The notes beneath the pieces are model-generated. The model saw nothing but the letters and a program-made list of their open reading frames with translations. It made no database searches and was not told the origin of the DNA. Below are positions 1 to 7,187 of a stretch of DNA of 7,462 nucleotides, in pieces. The stretch spans positions 1 to 7,462 of the forward strand of contig CADCQU010000410.1 of the NCBI GenBank assembly GCA_902803635.1, written 5' to 3'. Made by a program: the position numbers and the translations under genes. Numbering within the stretch: position 1 is the first letter of the stretch; every line of letters begins with the position of its first letter. This DNA is from an uncultured Lachnospiraceae bacterium (GTDB lineage: Bacteria; Bacillota; Clostridia; Lachnospirales; Lachnospiraceae).

Positions 1-86
1 CTTACGGGATCCTTCGCTTCGCTCAGGATGACAAAACCTTTCACAATGCAGAACAGCCTTTTCGGAGGGGTCACCTGAACTGTAAC
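1..86 (+). repeat. Left copy of an 86-base inverted terminal repeat
   Basis: Bases 1-86 align without gaps to the reverse complement of 7377-7462, with 65 of 86 positions identical by hand count. Conservation is in two blocks. The outer block (1-34) has only two mismatches, at 11 and 27. The inner block (57-86) matches at 25 of 30 positions and ends in ACCTGAACTGTAAC. The middle (35-56) is almost unrelated (8 of 22). The outer block folds as a hairpin, ATCCT (9-13) with AGGAT (25-29). The inner block folds as GGGTCAC (68-74) with GTAACCC (82-88); its one imperfect pair is G·U only when read on the minus strand, the direction of the neighbouring gene. No coding sequence is seen. It could be a true element end or one copy of a dispersed palindromic repeat; the window alone cannot decide. 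Confidence 0.85.
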
Positions 87-126
87 CCTCTGTTTGAAGC
101 CATACATTTATTTGCGGTTTATGCCC

Positions 127-175
127 GGCTGGTTTTTTCGCCAGCCCGAACCAGACAACAAATGTCTGGCTCGGG
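127..175 (-). terminator. Two overlapping hairpins after the Hint-protein gene, possible transcript end
   Basis: Just past the stop codon, read on the minus strand, is a 13-pair stem: arms 163-175 and 145-157, with a 5-base loop. Its only non-Watson-Crick pair (170 with 150) is G·U on the minus strand but A·C on the plus strand, which fits function in the minus-strand transcript. A second stem, GGCTGG (127-132) with CCAGCC (141-146), shares bases 145-146 with the first, so the two cannot both form completely. Neither is followed by a U-tract, so this is not a textbook intrinsic terminator. It could be a 3' end stabiliser, a weak terminator or part of the repeat that begins at the window edge. 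Bases 87-126 show nothing else. Confidence 0.45.
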
Positions 176-189
176 TGTAAACAGCAGCG

Positions 190-3100
190 TTACTTCAAAT
201 ACTCCGCCAGATTCTTCGTTATGTTCTCGATCTCCTCCCACGTGATCAGTCCTTTCCCGATGGAAACGTTCATCCATGCGGCGTTAAACGCATAGAAAAT
301 CTCCTCGGGGATCAGATCCTTGAAATCCTCATAAGTCAGGAGCCCGTAACGCTCGATATCCGCCTGCATCTTTTCCCGGTCGTAAGCCATCACCCCGGGA
401 TCCACCTCGAAAATATTTGTCAGAGCGTTCGTATCGGCGGCCACGGAGAGTATTCCATTGGCATAAACGCAAAGATGACAGAACGTTCCGGGACTGTACA
501 CTTCTGTCTTCTTTGTTTCCGTCCAGACCTTTGTGAGAGTTACCGTTACCCAGGTGTTTCCGCGAAGATCCCCCTGACGGATAAACTGATGGCTGATATA
601 GTCCTCCCAGGTATTTTCGTTAATATATACGTACTTTCCGAGTGTGCTGTCAAAGAATCCCTGCTCATAAACGACCGCAACCTCTGTACCGTCCGAGAAG
701 CAGACGTGTAGCACCCGATATTCTCTTTCCGGATCCGCGTGGTTGAAAACGACCGGGGAACTGTCATATCGCCCTGTTTCCATGTTCCAGACCAGAAGCT
801 CTTCGCCCGGCTGCACCTGCTCCACCGGCTTCACCGTGCCATCGGCCATTGTGATCAAAGTGCCTTTAACAACACATGCGTTTTTGGGCATATATATCGT
901 GGTATCGGCCTCCGGCATGATAAAGTAGTACGTACCGGCCGCCATTTTTGTTGTGGATTCTTTACAGGCCGCATCGAGATAGTATGTAAGTATGTTAACA
1001 GTTTGATCTGAATTTGCACATATATTAAAGTCGCTCGAAGCCGATTCAGCATTATCATAAGAAATAATTATTTTTACCACAGTTTTGGGTGACACGCCGC
1101 CGGGACTTTCCATTTTCTGATTGTTCACGAAAACCTCAACAGCACCGCCTGCAATCTCCCAGGAAAGCTGTGGCTTTGGTTTCCAGCGAGCGTACAGCCG
1201 GGTATTCGCGGAAGGAAGATAGCTTCCCGCGGCATCTCCTGCCTTCGTACCTCCTTCAGCCGCCGTATACCAGCCGTCAAAATAAACATCTTCTCTTTCG
1301 CCGGGCACAGGGAGTGTAAGCGATTCACCGCGGACCACGGTGATCGGCCCGATCGTTTCTTCCGCGCCGTTTCCGTCAAAAGTCACCGTCCAGTGACTAA
1401 AATATTCCACGGCCGCCGCAGAATAAAAATACAGTGCCTTTGCCACATTACAAAGTGCCTCCTTGGAAGAACCGATTGCGTTCTTTATATAGTTCAGCGG
1501 ACTGTAGATGACAGTATAGGTATTGTCCCCCTCTTTCACACAGAGCGCAAAGTCTTCCTGAACCTCGCTGGCGGGGATATTCCGGATGCGGGCAATTTGA
1601 TAACCGCCCGTCCGCTGCGTCTCGACCAATCGGCCCTCACAGGAAAATTCGAGCGTTTCCTCCCCGGTAAAGTAAAGCGATAGCGTCGTGCCGGATCGCA
1701 GCGAGAGCGTAGCGCCCTCGAAGGAAATACTCTCCGGCAGGTCCGATGAATAGGCGTGATCAATCGTCACCTCGCCAAGAATCTTCTCCTCCTCGGTCAG
1801 CCCGGCGTTGGCAAGCGTCTCGGTATTCACATGAAAATAGTTCTGCGCATTTGCCCCGTAGTTTAGCATCGCCTTGATCAGAGAGGTTTCCGCCGGATAA
1901 ACCACGCTGTTTTCGAGAATATCCCCGGCATATCGGCTGACAGAGTAAATATTTTCTTCTATGAATTCTCCGTCATAAAAATACGTGGCCGTGATATCGC
2001 TGGTCATATAAGCCGCGGAAACAGGGCAGGTCGCTTTGTACAGCTGCTTTGCCGAGTCGTAAACAGGTTCCGCGTCAAATGCCTCTCTGCCGCCATAGGC
2101 AAAGATCACTACGGCTTTCGGCACCTGCTCTTCTCCTATACTCAGGTAGAAATTCACGTCCGTGGTGCCGTTCAGTGAAAGCGAACGGCCGACAAATGCC
2201 GTAAACTCTGCCGTAATCGTTACGTCTTTCAGGGGCATTTCAAAAGAGTATCGGCCACCCACAGGTCTCAGCGGGTCACCGTTGACACTGACACTCTTTA
2301 CGGTGCTTCCGCTATCCGAGGAAAAGGTCAGGGTAACGGTCCGGTTACTCGCATGGTCGTTAACGAAAGCTTTGTCCGCCGTGACGGTGCCGTTTTTAAT
2401 GCTTTCCGCGATCCGGACGGTATGGACCGAGTCAAGCGTAATATTCCGCAAAGCTTCCAGTTCAGAAGATTCCGCGGAACTGTCGTAAACATTCGTGCCG
2501 TCCGAATACCGCAGTCCGTCCGCAATCCGGCAGGAACCCGCCGCAAAGAGCCGGTTGCATCTGACGTAAGCACCGCCAAGAAGAATGTCTCCCGCAGACT
2601 CCACACCGACCGCTTCTTCTCCGGAAGTCGTGATCCTGACCCTTCCCTCATTAAGAAAGACCTCTCCCCCGACAGTAACTCCGGTTTTGTTGGCCTCCTG
2701 GAGGGTGACGGTCAATCTTCCGTTGTTCATCGTCAAATTCCCACCAACGGTGATGGAATGGTAGCCCTTTACCGTAACAGTACCGCCGTTCTGGGTGTAA
2801 TTTCCCCCTTCAAGGCAAATGGGGGAGCAGGGATTGTCTGCGGGAGTCTCTATTGAGATTCTGCCGGTTTGATTTGAATCAAGGTTCTCATCATAAATAC
2901 GCAGGCTGTTATTGGCACTGTAAATGCATGATTGCTCCGCTTCACTCATGGTCAGCGTCCTGTTGCCCCCAAGAATCAGGCAGACATCGCCGGTTAAGGT
3001 GACCTGGTGATCAAAGGTGACATCCTCTTTCACACAATACCATCCTTCTTCCAGCGTATGTTCCGTTCCGTTCAGCACATACGCCTTCGTAGTCTGAAGG

Positions 3101-3510
3101 TTATTTTCTTCATCCTTGTAGGAAACGGTCAGCGGCAATTTTTCAAAATCCCCGGTTACGGTCACATCTTCCGTGACCGTAAGATTGTAAACCCCAGCCG
3201 ATCCGTCCAGAGCCGTACCATTAGCCTTAACGTTGCTCTCAAGATAATAATCTTTTACCCTTATCAAAATCTCCGTTCCGTAAACCGCTTTTCCGTCTGT
3301 CAGCGAATATCCCTGAGAAAGCTCCATTTGCAAAGGAAGCGTTACTGTGAACATCTGGTCTTCCGGCTCCTCACCGGCGACCCTCTCTTCCGCAGGAAAA
3401 GTCTCCGCGGATACGTGGCAGACGCCTCCCGGAATGAATACCAGGCAAACCAACAGGCACAGCAGGAGTCTCAGCACTCCTGCCGACATTTCTAATCGTA
3501 CTCTTTTCAT
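190..3510 (-). CDS. Secreted multidomain protein with InlB-type repeats, beta-solenoid and C-terminal Hint domain
   Basis: The product has 1106 residues. The ATG at 3510 is preferred because GGGAGAG lies 5 bases upstream and the protein then opens with a signal peptide: basic MKRVR, then a leucine-rich core, with likely cleavage after VSA near residue 35. An in-frame GTG at 3579 would add 23 residues and bury that signal. Domains in order: divergent InlB-like module (about 55-123); four beta-solenoid coils of 22-25 residues (231-325); second divergent InlB-like module (390-436); a central module (441-704) with NFYLSI, KAMLNYGANAQNYF and ALYFYSAAA, which I recognise as common in clostridial surface proteins but of unknown function; an InlB B-repeat with TVTFDGNG, YFDGWYTA and LYARW (706-779); a beta-rich linker (780-877); a Hint domain starting at Cys879 (CVVKGTLITMADGT); and an acidic helical tail (about 1045-1106). 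The Hint domain has Gln950 (YEQGFFD) where block B normally has His, and lacks the terminal His-Asn needed for intein splicing. No LPXTG anchor is present. It probably acts at the cell surface or outside; role unknown. Codon use looks less GC-rich at third positions than in adhE. Confidence 0.9.
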   Translation of the reverse strand: MKRVRLEMSAGVLRLLLCLLVCLVFIPGGVCHVSAETFPAEERVAGEEPEDQMFTVTLPLQMELSQGYSLTDGKAVYGTEILIRVKDYYLESNVKANGTALDGSAGVYNLTVTEDVTVTGDFEKLPLTVSYKDEENNLQTTKAYVLNGTEHTLEEGWYCVKEDVTFDHQVTLTGDVCLILGGNRTLTMSEAEQSCIYSANNSLRIYDENLDSNQTGRISIETPADNPCSPICLEGGNYTQNGGTVTVKGYHSITVGGNLTMNNGRLTVTLQEANKTGVTVGGEVFLNEGRVRITTSGEEAVGVESAGDILLGGAYVRCNRLFAAGSCRIADGLRYSDGTNVYDSSAESSELEALRNITLDSVHTVRIAESIKNGTVTADKAFVNDHASNRTVTLTFSSDSGSTVKSVSVNGDPLRPVGGRYSFEMPLKDVTITAEFTAFVGRSLSLNGTTDVNFYLSIGEEQVPKAVVIFAYGGREAFDAEPVYDSAKQLYKATCPVSAAYMTSDITATYFYDGEFIEENIYSVSRYAGDILENSVVYPAETSLIKAMLNYGANAQNYFHVNTETLANAGLTEEEKILGEVTIDHAYSSDLPESISFEGATLSLRSGTTLSLYFTGEETLEFSCEGRLVETQRTGGYQIARIRNIPASEVQEDFALCVKEGDNTYTVIYSPLNYIKNAIGSSKEALCNVAKALYFYSAAAVEYFSHWTVTFDGNGAEETIGPITVVRGESLTLPVPGEREDVYFDGWYTAAEGGTKAGDAAGSYLPSANTRLYARWKPKPQLSWEIAGGAVEVFVNNQKMESPGGVSPKTVVKIIISYDNAESASSDFNICANSDQTVNILTYYLDAACKESTTKMAAGTYYFIMPEADTTIYMPKNACVVKGTLITMADGTVKPVEQVQPGEELLVWNMETGRYDSSPVVFNHADPEREYRVLHVCFSDGTEVAVVYEQGFFDSTLGKYVYINENTWEDYISHQFIRQGDLRGNTWVTVTLTKVWTETKKTEVYSPGTFCHLCVYANGILSVAADTNALTNIFEVDPGVMAYDREKMQADIERYGLLTYEDFKDLIPEEIFYAFNAAWMNVSIGKGLITWEEIENITKNLAEYLK

Positions 3511-3515
3511 ATAAT

Positions 3516-3522
3516 CTCTCCC
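3516..3522 (-). promoter_or_regulatory. Ribosome binding site that sets the Hint-protein start
   Basis: On the minus strand GGGAGAG sits 5 bases before the ATG at 3510. The upstream GTG (3579) and the in-frame ATG near 3561 lack a comparable site. This, with the signal peptide that begins at 3510, decides the start. No convincing -35/-10 pair was found in 3523-3600, although the stretch around 3550-3570 is AT-rich. Confidence 0.7.
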
Positions 3523-3595
3523 AAATTCTTCACTCCAAAACAGCTTAAGCCGTATAAGCATATTTGCTCGAATTCCCACTGCCTCTGCGTTTCCT

Positions 3596-3660
3596 CTCAG
3601 TCGGCCCCCTCTCCGTCACGGATTCACCGTGACACCTCCCCCCTTGAGGGAGGGGGGAGG
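3596..3660. repeat. Palindromic intergenic repeat with two perfect hairpins
   Basis: Two stem-loops stand almost back to back. The first is GTCACGG (3615-3621) with CCGTGAC (3627-3633), loop ATTCA. The second is CCTCCCCCC (3635-3643) with GGGGGGAGG (3652-3660), 8-base loop. Both stems are perfect, so the fold works on either strand. From memory, the combination of a GTCACGG/CCGTGAC hairpin and a CCTCCC/GGGAGG hairpin resembles short interspersed palindromic repeats of gut Clostridia; that is recall, not a search result. Exact ends cannot be set from one copy. It lies between two genes read in the same direction and could also affect readthrough or mRNA stability. Confidence 0.6.
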
Positions 3661-3689
3661 CAAGAGGAGCTTCTTTCATCTTGAACTTA

Positions 3690-3723
3690 CCAAAATACTC
3701 CCACCGCCCTTTCGGGCGGTGGG
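3690..3723 (-). terminator. Candidate intrinsic terminator of the adhE–phosphotransferase unit
   Basis: A perfect 10-pair GC-rich stem (arms 3700-3709 and 3714-3723) lies 23 bases past the phosphotransferase stop. Read on the minus strand its loop is GAAA closed by C-G, a stable GNRA tetraloop, and it is followed by AGTATTTTGG, an interrupted U-run. Position, stem strength and loop fit a terminator; the poor U-run lowers confidence. The plus strand has a better T-run (3732-3742), but 8 or more bases after the stem and with no plus-strand gene to terminate. It may instead be the third palindrome of the repeat cluster beginning at about 3596. Confidence 0.5.
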
Positions 3724-3746
3724 GAGCCGACGTTTGTTTTTTCGAT

Positions 3747-4502
3747 TTACTGATACTCAGCCACGGAGACCCAGCTCTCGAGCATGGCCTTCTCCTCCGG
3801 GCGCTTTTTGGTGAGCTGGCCGGCGGCCACGATGGGCATCCACCTCTGGACGTACTGGATGGCGGTATCGGACTTCTTGCAGTAAATGCGGAGGTAAAGA
3901 TCCGCCACCTTCTTGTCCTGCAGCATGAAGCGGAGGTACGTCATCGCCGCGTCGGCCCCGGCATTGCCCTGGGTCGCGTGCGACCAGTCGATGACCTTGT
4001 AACCGCCGTCCGGAATCAGGATGACGTTCGAGGGGTCGAAATCGCCATGGCAGAGCTTCGTGTGGCGCTGCATGCCGTGGAGCCGCTGCTCCAGCTCGTA
4101 GCGCGTGCTCGCGTCCAGTCCTTCGAGGTTCCGGATTTCCTCCAGCCGCTTGTCCACCGTGTTGCGAAGGCCCGGTGCGCGGAACGAGTTCACCTCAATC
4201 TGGATATCCACGAAACGCTCCAGGTTCTCCTCCAATTTGTCGGGCTCGCTCTTGAGCTTCTCCTCCATCGTGATGCCCTCCACGTACTCGATGGCAATCG
4301 CCCATTTGCCGTCAAAGCAGCGGACGTAGCGGACCGGCGGCGCGGACACGCCGTAGGACTCCACGTAGGACGTGATCAGGGCCTCGTTGAAAATGCCGAC
4401 CTTCGGGTGGTTGGGCTCGAAGACCTTGATGATCTCATCGCCCACATGGTACACCGTCTTGTACGAACGTTTTAAGATAATATCACTCTCGTTAAATTCC
4501 AT
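3747..4502 (-). CDS. Phosphotransferase of the APH/choline kinase fold, substrate unknown
   Basis: The 251-residue product has the hallmarks of the aminoglycoside phosphotransferase (APH, PF01636-type) fold. The N-lobe lysine is Lys26 (EIIKVF) and a candidate partner glutamate is Glu40. The catalytic loop CHGDFDPSNV gives base Asp154 and Asn159, and VIDWSHA supplies the metal-binding Asp172. The hinge EYVEGITMEEKL (about 72-83) is also typical. No signal peptide or membrane segment is seen, so it is probably cytoplasmic and transfers the gamma-phosphate of ATP to a small molecule or protein. Members of this superfamily act on antibiotics, choline, sugars, homoserine and other substrates, and nothing here selects one; calling it a resistance gene would be unjustified. 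The start is firm: AGGAGG at 4508-4513 lies 5 bases upstream. The gene begins 31 bases after the adhE stop with no hairpin between them, suggesting co-transcription and perhaps coupling to fermentation. Confidence 0.88.
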   Translation of the reverse strand: MEFNESDIILKRSYKTVYHVGDEIIKVFEPNHPKVGIFNEALITSYVESYGVSAPPVRYVRCFDGKWAIAIEYVEGITMEEKLKSEPDKLEENLERFVDIQIEVNSFRAPGLRNTVDKRLEEIRNLEGLDASTRYELEQRLHGMQRHTKLCHGDFDPSNVILIPDGGYKVIDWSHATQGNAGADAAMTYLRFMLQDKKVADLYLRIYCKKSDTAIQYVQRWMPIVAAGQLTKKRPEEKAMLESWVSVAEYQ

Positions 4503-4507
4503 GTTAT

Positions 4508-4514
4508 CCTCCTA
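4508..4514 (-). promoter_or_regulatory. Ribosome binding site of the phosphotransferase gene
   Basis: TAGGAGG on the minus strand lies 5 bases before the ATG at 4502, inside the 31-base gap after adhE. No promoter elements fit in that gap, which supports reading the gene from the adhE transcript. Confidence 0.8.
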
Positions 4515-4533
4515 TATCTATTCCTGGGTTTGT

Positions 4534-7167
4534 TCAGAAATCCACCAGCTCGTCCGGCTCGCCGTAGTAGGCCAGGGTGTAGATCTTCTTCAGCTCCTCA
4601 ACGAGCGGGTAGCGCGGGTTCGCACCGGTGCACTGGTCATTAAATGCCTGCTCGGCCATCTCGTCCAGCGTTTCGAGGAAATACTTTTCGTCCACACCGT
4701 ATTCCTTAATGGAATCCTTAATACCGATGGCCTTCTTGAGCTTCTTGAGGGCCGCGATGAGGTTCTCGAAGCTCTCCGCGTCGTCCTTGCCGCCAAGGCC
4801 GTTGTAGCGGGCAATCTCCGCGTAGCGGGCAAGCGCGTGCGGATACGGATACTGCGAGAACGTGCCCATCTTCGTCGGCACCTCGGCCGCGTTGTAGCGC
4901 ATGACATAGGTCAGCACCAGCGCATTTGCCACGCCGTGCGCGATGTGGTGGAACGCGCCGAGCTTATGCGCAAGCGAATGGTTCACGCCGAGGAAGGCAT
5001 TTGCAAATGCCATGCCCGCAAGGCAGGAGGCATTTGCCATGTGGTCACGGGCCTCGACGTCATTTGCCCCATTCTCGTAGGCCCGCGGCAGATAGTCAAA
5101 TGTCAGCTTCGTGGCCTTGAGCGCGAGGCCGTCGGTGTAGTCGGAGGCCAGCATGGAGACATAGGCCTCGATGGCGTGGGTCATGACGTCGATGCCGGAG
5201 GCCGAGGTCAGGCCCTTCGGCTGGGTCATCATATTGTCGGTATCGACAATCGCCATGTTGGGAAGCAGCTCGTAGTCCGCCAGCGGGTACTTGATGCCCG
5301 CGTCGGAGTCCGTGATGACGGCAAATGGCGTGACCTCGGAGCCGGTGCCAGAGGAGGTCGGAATGGCCACGAAATAGGCCTTCTTGCCCATCTTCGGGTA
5401 GGTGTAGATGCGCTTCCGGATATCCATGAAGTCCATGGCCATATCCTCGAAATCCACATCCGGGTTCTCGTAGAGCACCCACATGATCTTCGCCGCGTCC
5501 ATGGCCGAGCCGCCGCCGAGCGCGATAATCACGTCCGGCTCGAAGGCCGCCATTTGCTTCGTGCCGGCCTGGGCATTCTTGAGGGTCGGATCCGGCTGGA
5601 CATCCGAGAAGACCGCGTGGACGATGCCCATCTGGTCCAGCTTCTCCTCGATCGGCTTCGTGTTGCCATTTTTATATAGGAAGGAATCGGTGACGATGAA
5701 GGCACGCTTCTTGTGCATGATCGTGCCGAGCTCGTCGAGGGCCACCGGCATGCAGCCCTTCTTGAAATACACCTTTTCGGGCGTGCGGAACCAAAGCATG
5801 TTTTCTCTCCTCTCCACCACGGTCTTGATATTCAAAAGATCCATGACGCCGACGTTGTGGGATACCGAATTTCCGCCCCAGGAGCCGCAGCCGAGGGTGA
5901 GCGACGGCAGGAGCTGGAAGTTGTAAAGGTCGCCGATGCCGCCGTGCGAGGACGGGGTATTGACGATGATGCGGCAGGTCTTCATCCTGTCGGCAAATGC
6001 GGCCAGCTTTTCTTTCTCGTTCGTATTGATGAAAATGGAGGAGCTGTGGCCGAAGCCGCCGTCGCGGACGAGCCGGTCCGCCTTGTCGAGAGCCTCGTCA
6101 AATGTCTCGGCCTTGTAGAGGGCGAGCACCGGGGAGAGCTTTTCATGGGCAAATTCCTCGGTGATTTCCACGTCCTCGACCTCGCCGATAAGGATCTTGG
6201 CGGTCTTTGGCACTTCGACCCCCGAGAGCTGGGCAATCTTGTACGCGCTCTGTCCGACGATCCTGGCGTTCAGGGCGCCGTTGATGAGGATCGTCTTCCG
6301 AACCTTGTCGAGTTCCTCCGGATTTAAGATATAGCAGCCGCGGCGGACAAATTCCGCCTTCACGGCATCGTACACGTCGGCGAGGGCCGTGACGGACTGC
6401 TCGGAAGCGCAGATCATGCCGTTGTCAAAGGTCTTCGAGTGGATGATGGAGTTGACCGCGACCAGAATGTCCGCCGAGCTGTCGATGATGACCGGGACAT
6501 TTCCGGCACCGACGCCGAGGGCGGGCTTCCCGGAGGAATAGGCCGCGTGGACCATGCCGGGGCCGCCGGTCGCAAGAATACAGTCCGCGTCGCGCATGAC
6601 GGTCTGTGTCATAGCCAGCGAGGGGACGTCGATCCAGCCGATGATGCCCTCGGGCGCGCCGGCTGCGACCGCCGCGTCGAGGACCACCTTCGCCGCCGCA
6701 ATGGTGCAGTTCTTTGCACGCGGATGCGGGGAGATGATAATCGCATTCCGTGACTTAAGGCAAATGAGCGTCTTAAAGATTGCCGTCGAGGTCGGGTTCG
6801 TGGTCGGGATGACCGCCGCGATCAGGCCAATCGGCTCCGCAATCTTTTTCGTACCGTAAACCGGGTCCTCCTCGAGCACGCCGCAGGTTTTTGTATTCTT
6901 ATATGTGTTGTAGATATATTCCGCGGCATAATGGTTCTTAATCACCTTGTCTTCCATGATGCCCATGCCCGTCTCCTCGACCGCCATTTGGGCGAGCGGG
7001 ATCCGGGCCTTGTTGGCCGCCGTGGCGGCCGCCTTAAAAATCCTGTCGACCTGTTCCTGGGAGTAGGTCGCGAACACCTCCTGTGCCTTGCGCATTTCGG
7101 CCATCCGCGCCTGCAGCGCCTCGATGCTGTCCACGAGCACCGGCGCATTTCCTTCATTTGCTGCCAT
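4534..7167 (-). CDS. adhE: Bifunctional acetaldehyde-CoA/alcohol dehydrogenase
   Basis: The 877-residue product matches the full two-domain layout of AdhE (E. coli AdhE has 891). Residues 1 to about 440 are the CoA-acylating aldehyde dehydrogenase, which reduces acetyl-CoA to acetaldehyde with NADH. The NAD-binding region includes GGPGMVHAAYSSGKPA (from 201), and the catalytic thiol is Cys253 in MICASEQSV. After the linker, about 461-877 form the iron-dependent alcohol dehydrogenase, which reduces acetaldehyde to ethanol. It has the cofactor-binding motif GGGSAMDAAK (551-560) and metal ligands Asp660, His664, His730 and His744. These and Cys253 are each offset by exactly 7 from the E. coli residues as I recall them (Cys246, Asp653, His657, His723, His737), so both active sites look intact. 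The known family forms cytoplasmic filaments (spirosomes). AAAGGAGG 5 bases upstream fixes the start. It leads a probable two-gene operon. In Clostridia adhE is often under the redox repressor Rex, but I found no clear Rex operator. Third positions are GC-rich, with an odd excess of CAAATG/CATTTG. Confidence 0.97.
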   Translation of the reverse strand: MAANEGNAPVLVDSIEALQARMAEMRKAQEVFATYSQEQVDRIFKAAATAANKARIPLAQMAVEETGMGIMEDKVIKNHYAAEYIYNTYKNTKTCGVLEEDPVYGTKKIAEPIGLIAAVIPTTNPTSTAIFKTLICLKSRNAIIISPHPRAKNCTIAAAKVVLDAAVAAGAPEGIIGWIDVPSLAMTQTVMRDADCILATGGPGMVHAAYSSGKPALGVGAGNVPVIIDSSADILVAVNSIIHSKTFDNGMICASEQSVTALADVYDAVKAEFVRRGCYILNPEELDKVRKTILINGALNARIVGQSAYKIAQLSGVEVPKTAKILIGEVEDVEITEEFAHEKLSPVLALYKAETFDEALDKADRLVRDGGFGHSSSIFINTNEKEKLAAFADRMKTCRIIVNTPSSHGGIGDLYNFQLLPSLTLGCGSWGGNSVSHNVGVMDLLNIKTVVERRENMLWFRTPEKVYFKKGCMPVALDELGTIMHKKRAFIVTDSFLYKNGNTKPIEEKLDQMGIVHAVFSDVQPDPTLKNAQAGTKQMAAFEPDVIIALGGGSAMDAAKIMWVLYENPDVDFEDMAMDFMDIRKRIYTYPKMGKKAYFVAIPTSSGTGSEVTPFAVITDSDAGIKYPLADYELLPNMAIVDTDNMMTQPKGLTSASGIDVMTHAIEAYVSMLASDYTDGLALKATKLTFDYLPRAYENGANDVEARDHMANASCLAGMAFANAFLGVNHSLAHKLGAFHHIAHGVANALVLTYVMRYNAAEVPTKMGTFSQYPYPHALARYAEIARYNGLGGKDDAESFENLIAALKKLKKAIGIKDSIKEYGVDEKYFLETLDEMAEQAFNDQCTGANPRYPLVEELKKIYTLAYYGEPDELVDF

Positions 7168-7172
7168 CTTGA

Positions 7173-7180
7173 CCTCCTTT
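7173..7180 (-). promoter_or_regulatory. Ribosome binding site of adhE
   Basis: AAAGGAGG on the minus strand, 5 bases before the ATG at 7167, is a near-ideal match to the 16S tail. It starts 7 bases downstream of the leader stem ending at 7188, so it is exposed even when that stem forms. Confidence 0.88.
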
Positions 7181-7187
7181 TTACAAA

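Noticed and set aside
70..90. tRNA-like T-loop in the GTTCAGGT of the terminal repeat
   Set aside because: No cloverleaf arms or acceptor stem can be drawn around it.
190..3510. Polymorphic toxin or splicing intein
   Set aside because: The segment after the Hint domain is only about 60 residues and matches no toxin I know; the block B His and terminal His-Asn needed for splicing are absent; no immunity-like gene lies next to it.
3577..3579. GTG as the start of the Hint-protein gene
   Set aside because: It has no Shine-Dalgarno sequence and would place 23 residues before a well-formed signal peptide.
3747..4502. Aminoglycoside-resistance gene
   Set aside because: The APH fold is clear, but the family covers many substrates, and pairing with adhE does not suggest resistance.
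4372..5679. Long open frame of 435 codons on the plus strand opposite adhE and the phosphotransferase gene
   Set aside because: It lies antisense to two well-supported genes, runs across their boundary, has shadow-type composition (rich in Arg, His, Val, Leu) and no recognisable motif. GC-rich third positions in adhE remove stop codons from this antisense frame.
5713..6327. Plus-strand open frame of 204 codons inside adhE
   Set aside because: Antisense shadow of the aldehyde dehydrogenase domain, with no independent ribosome binding site or domain motif.
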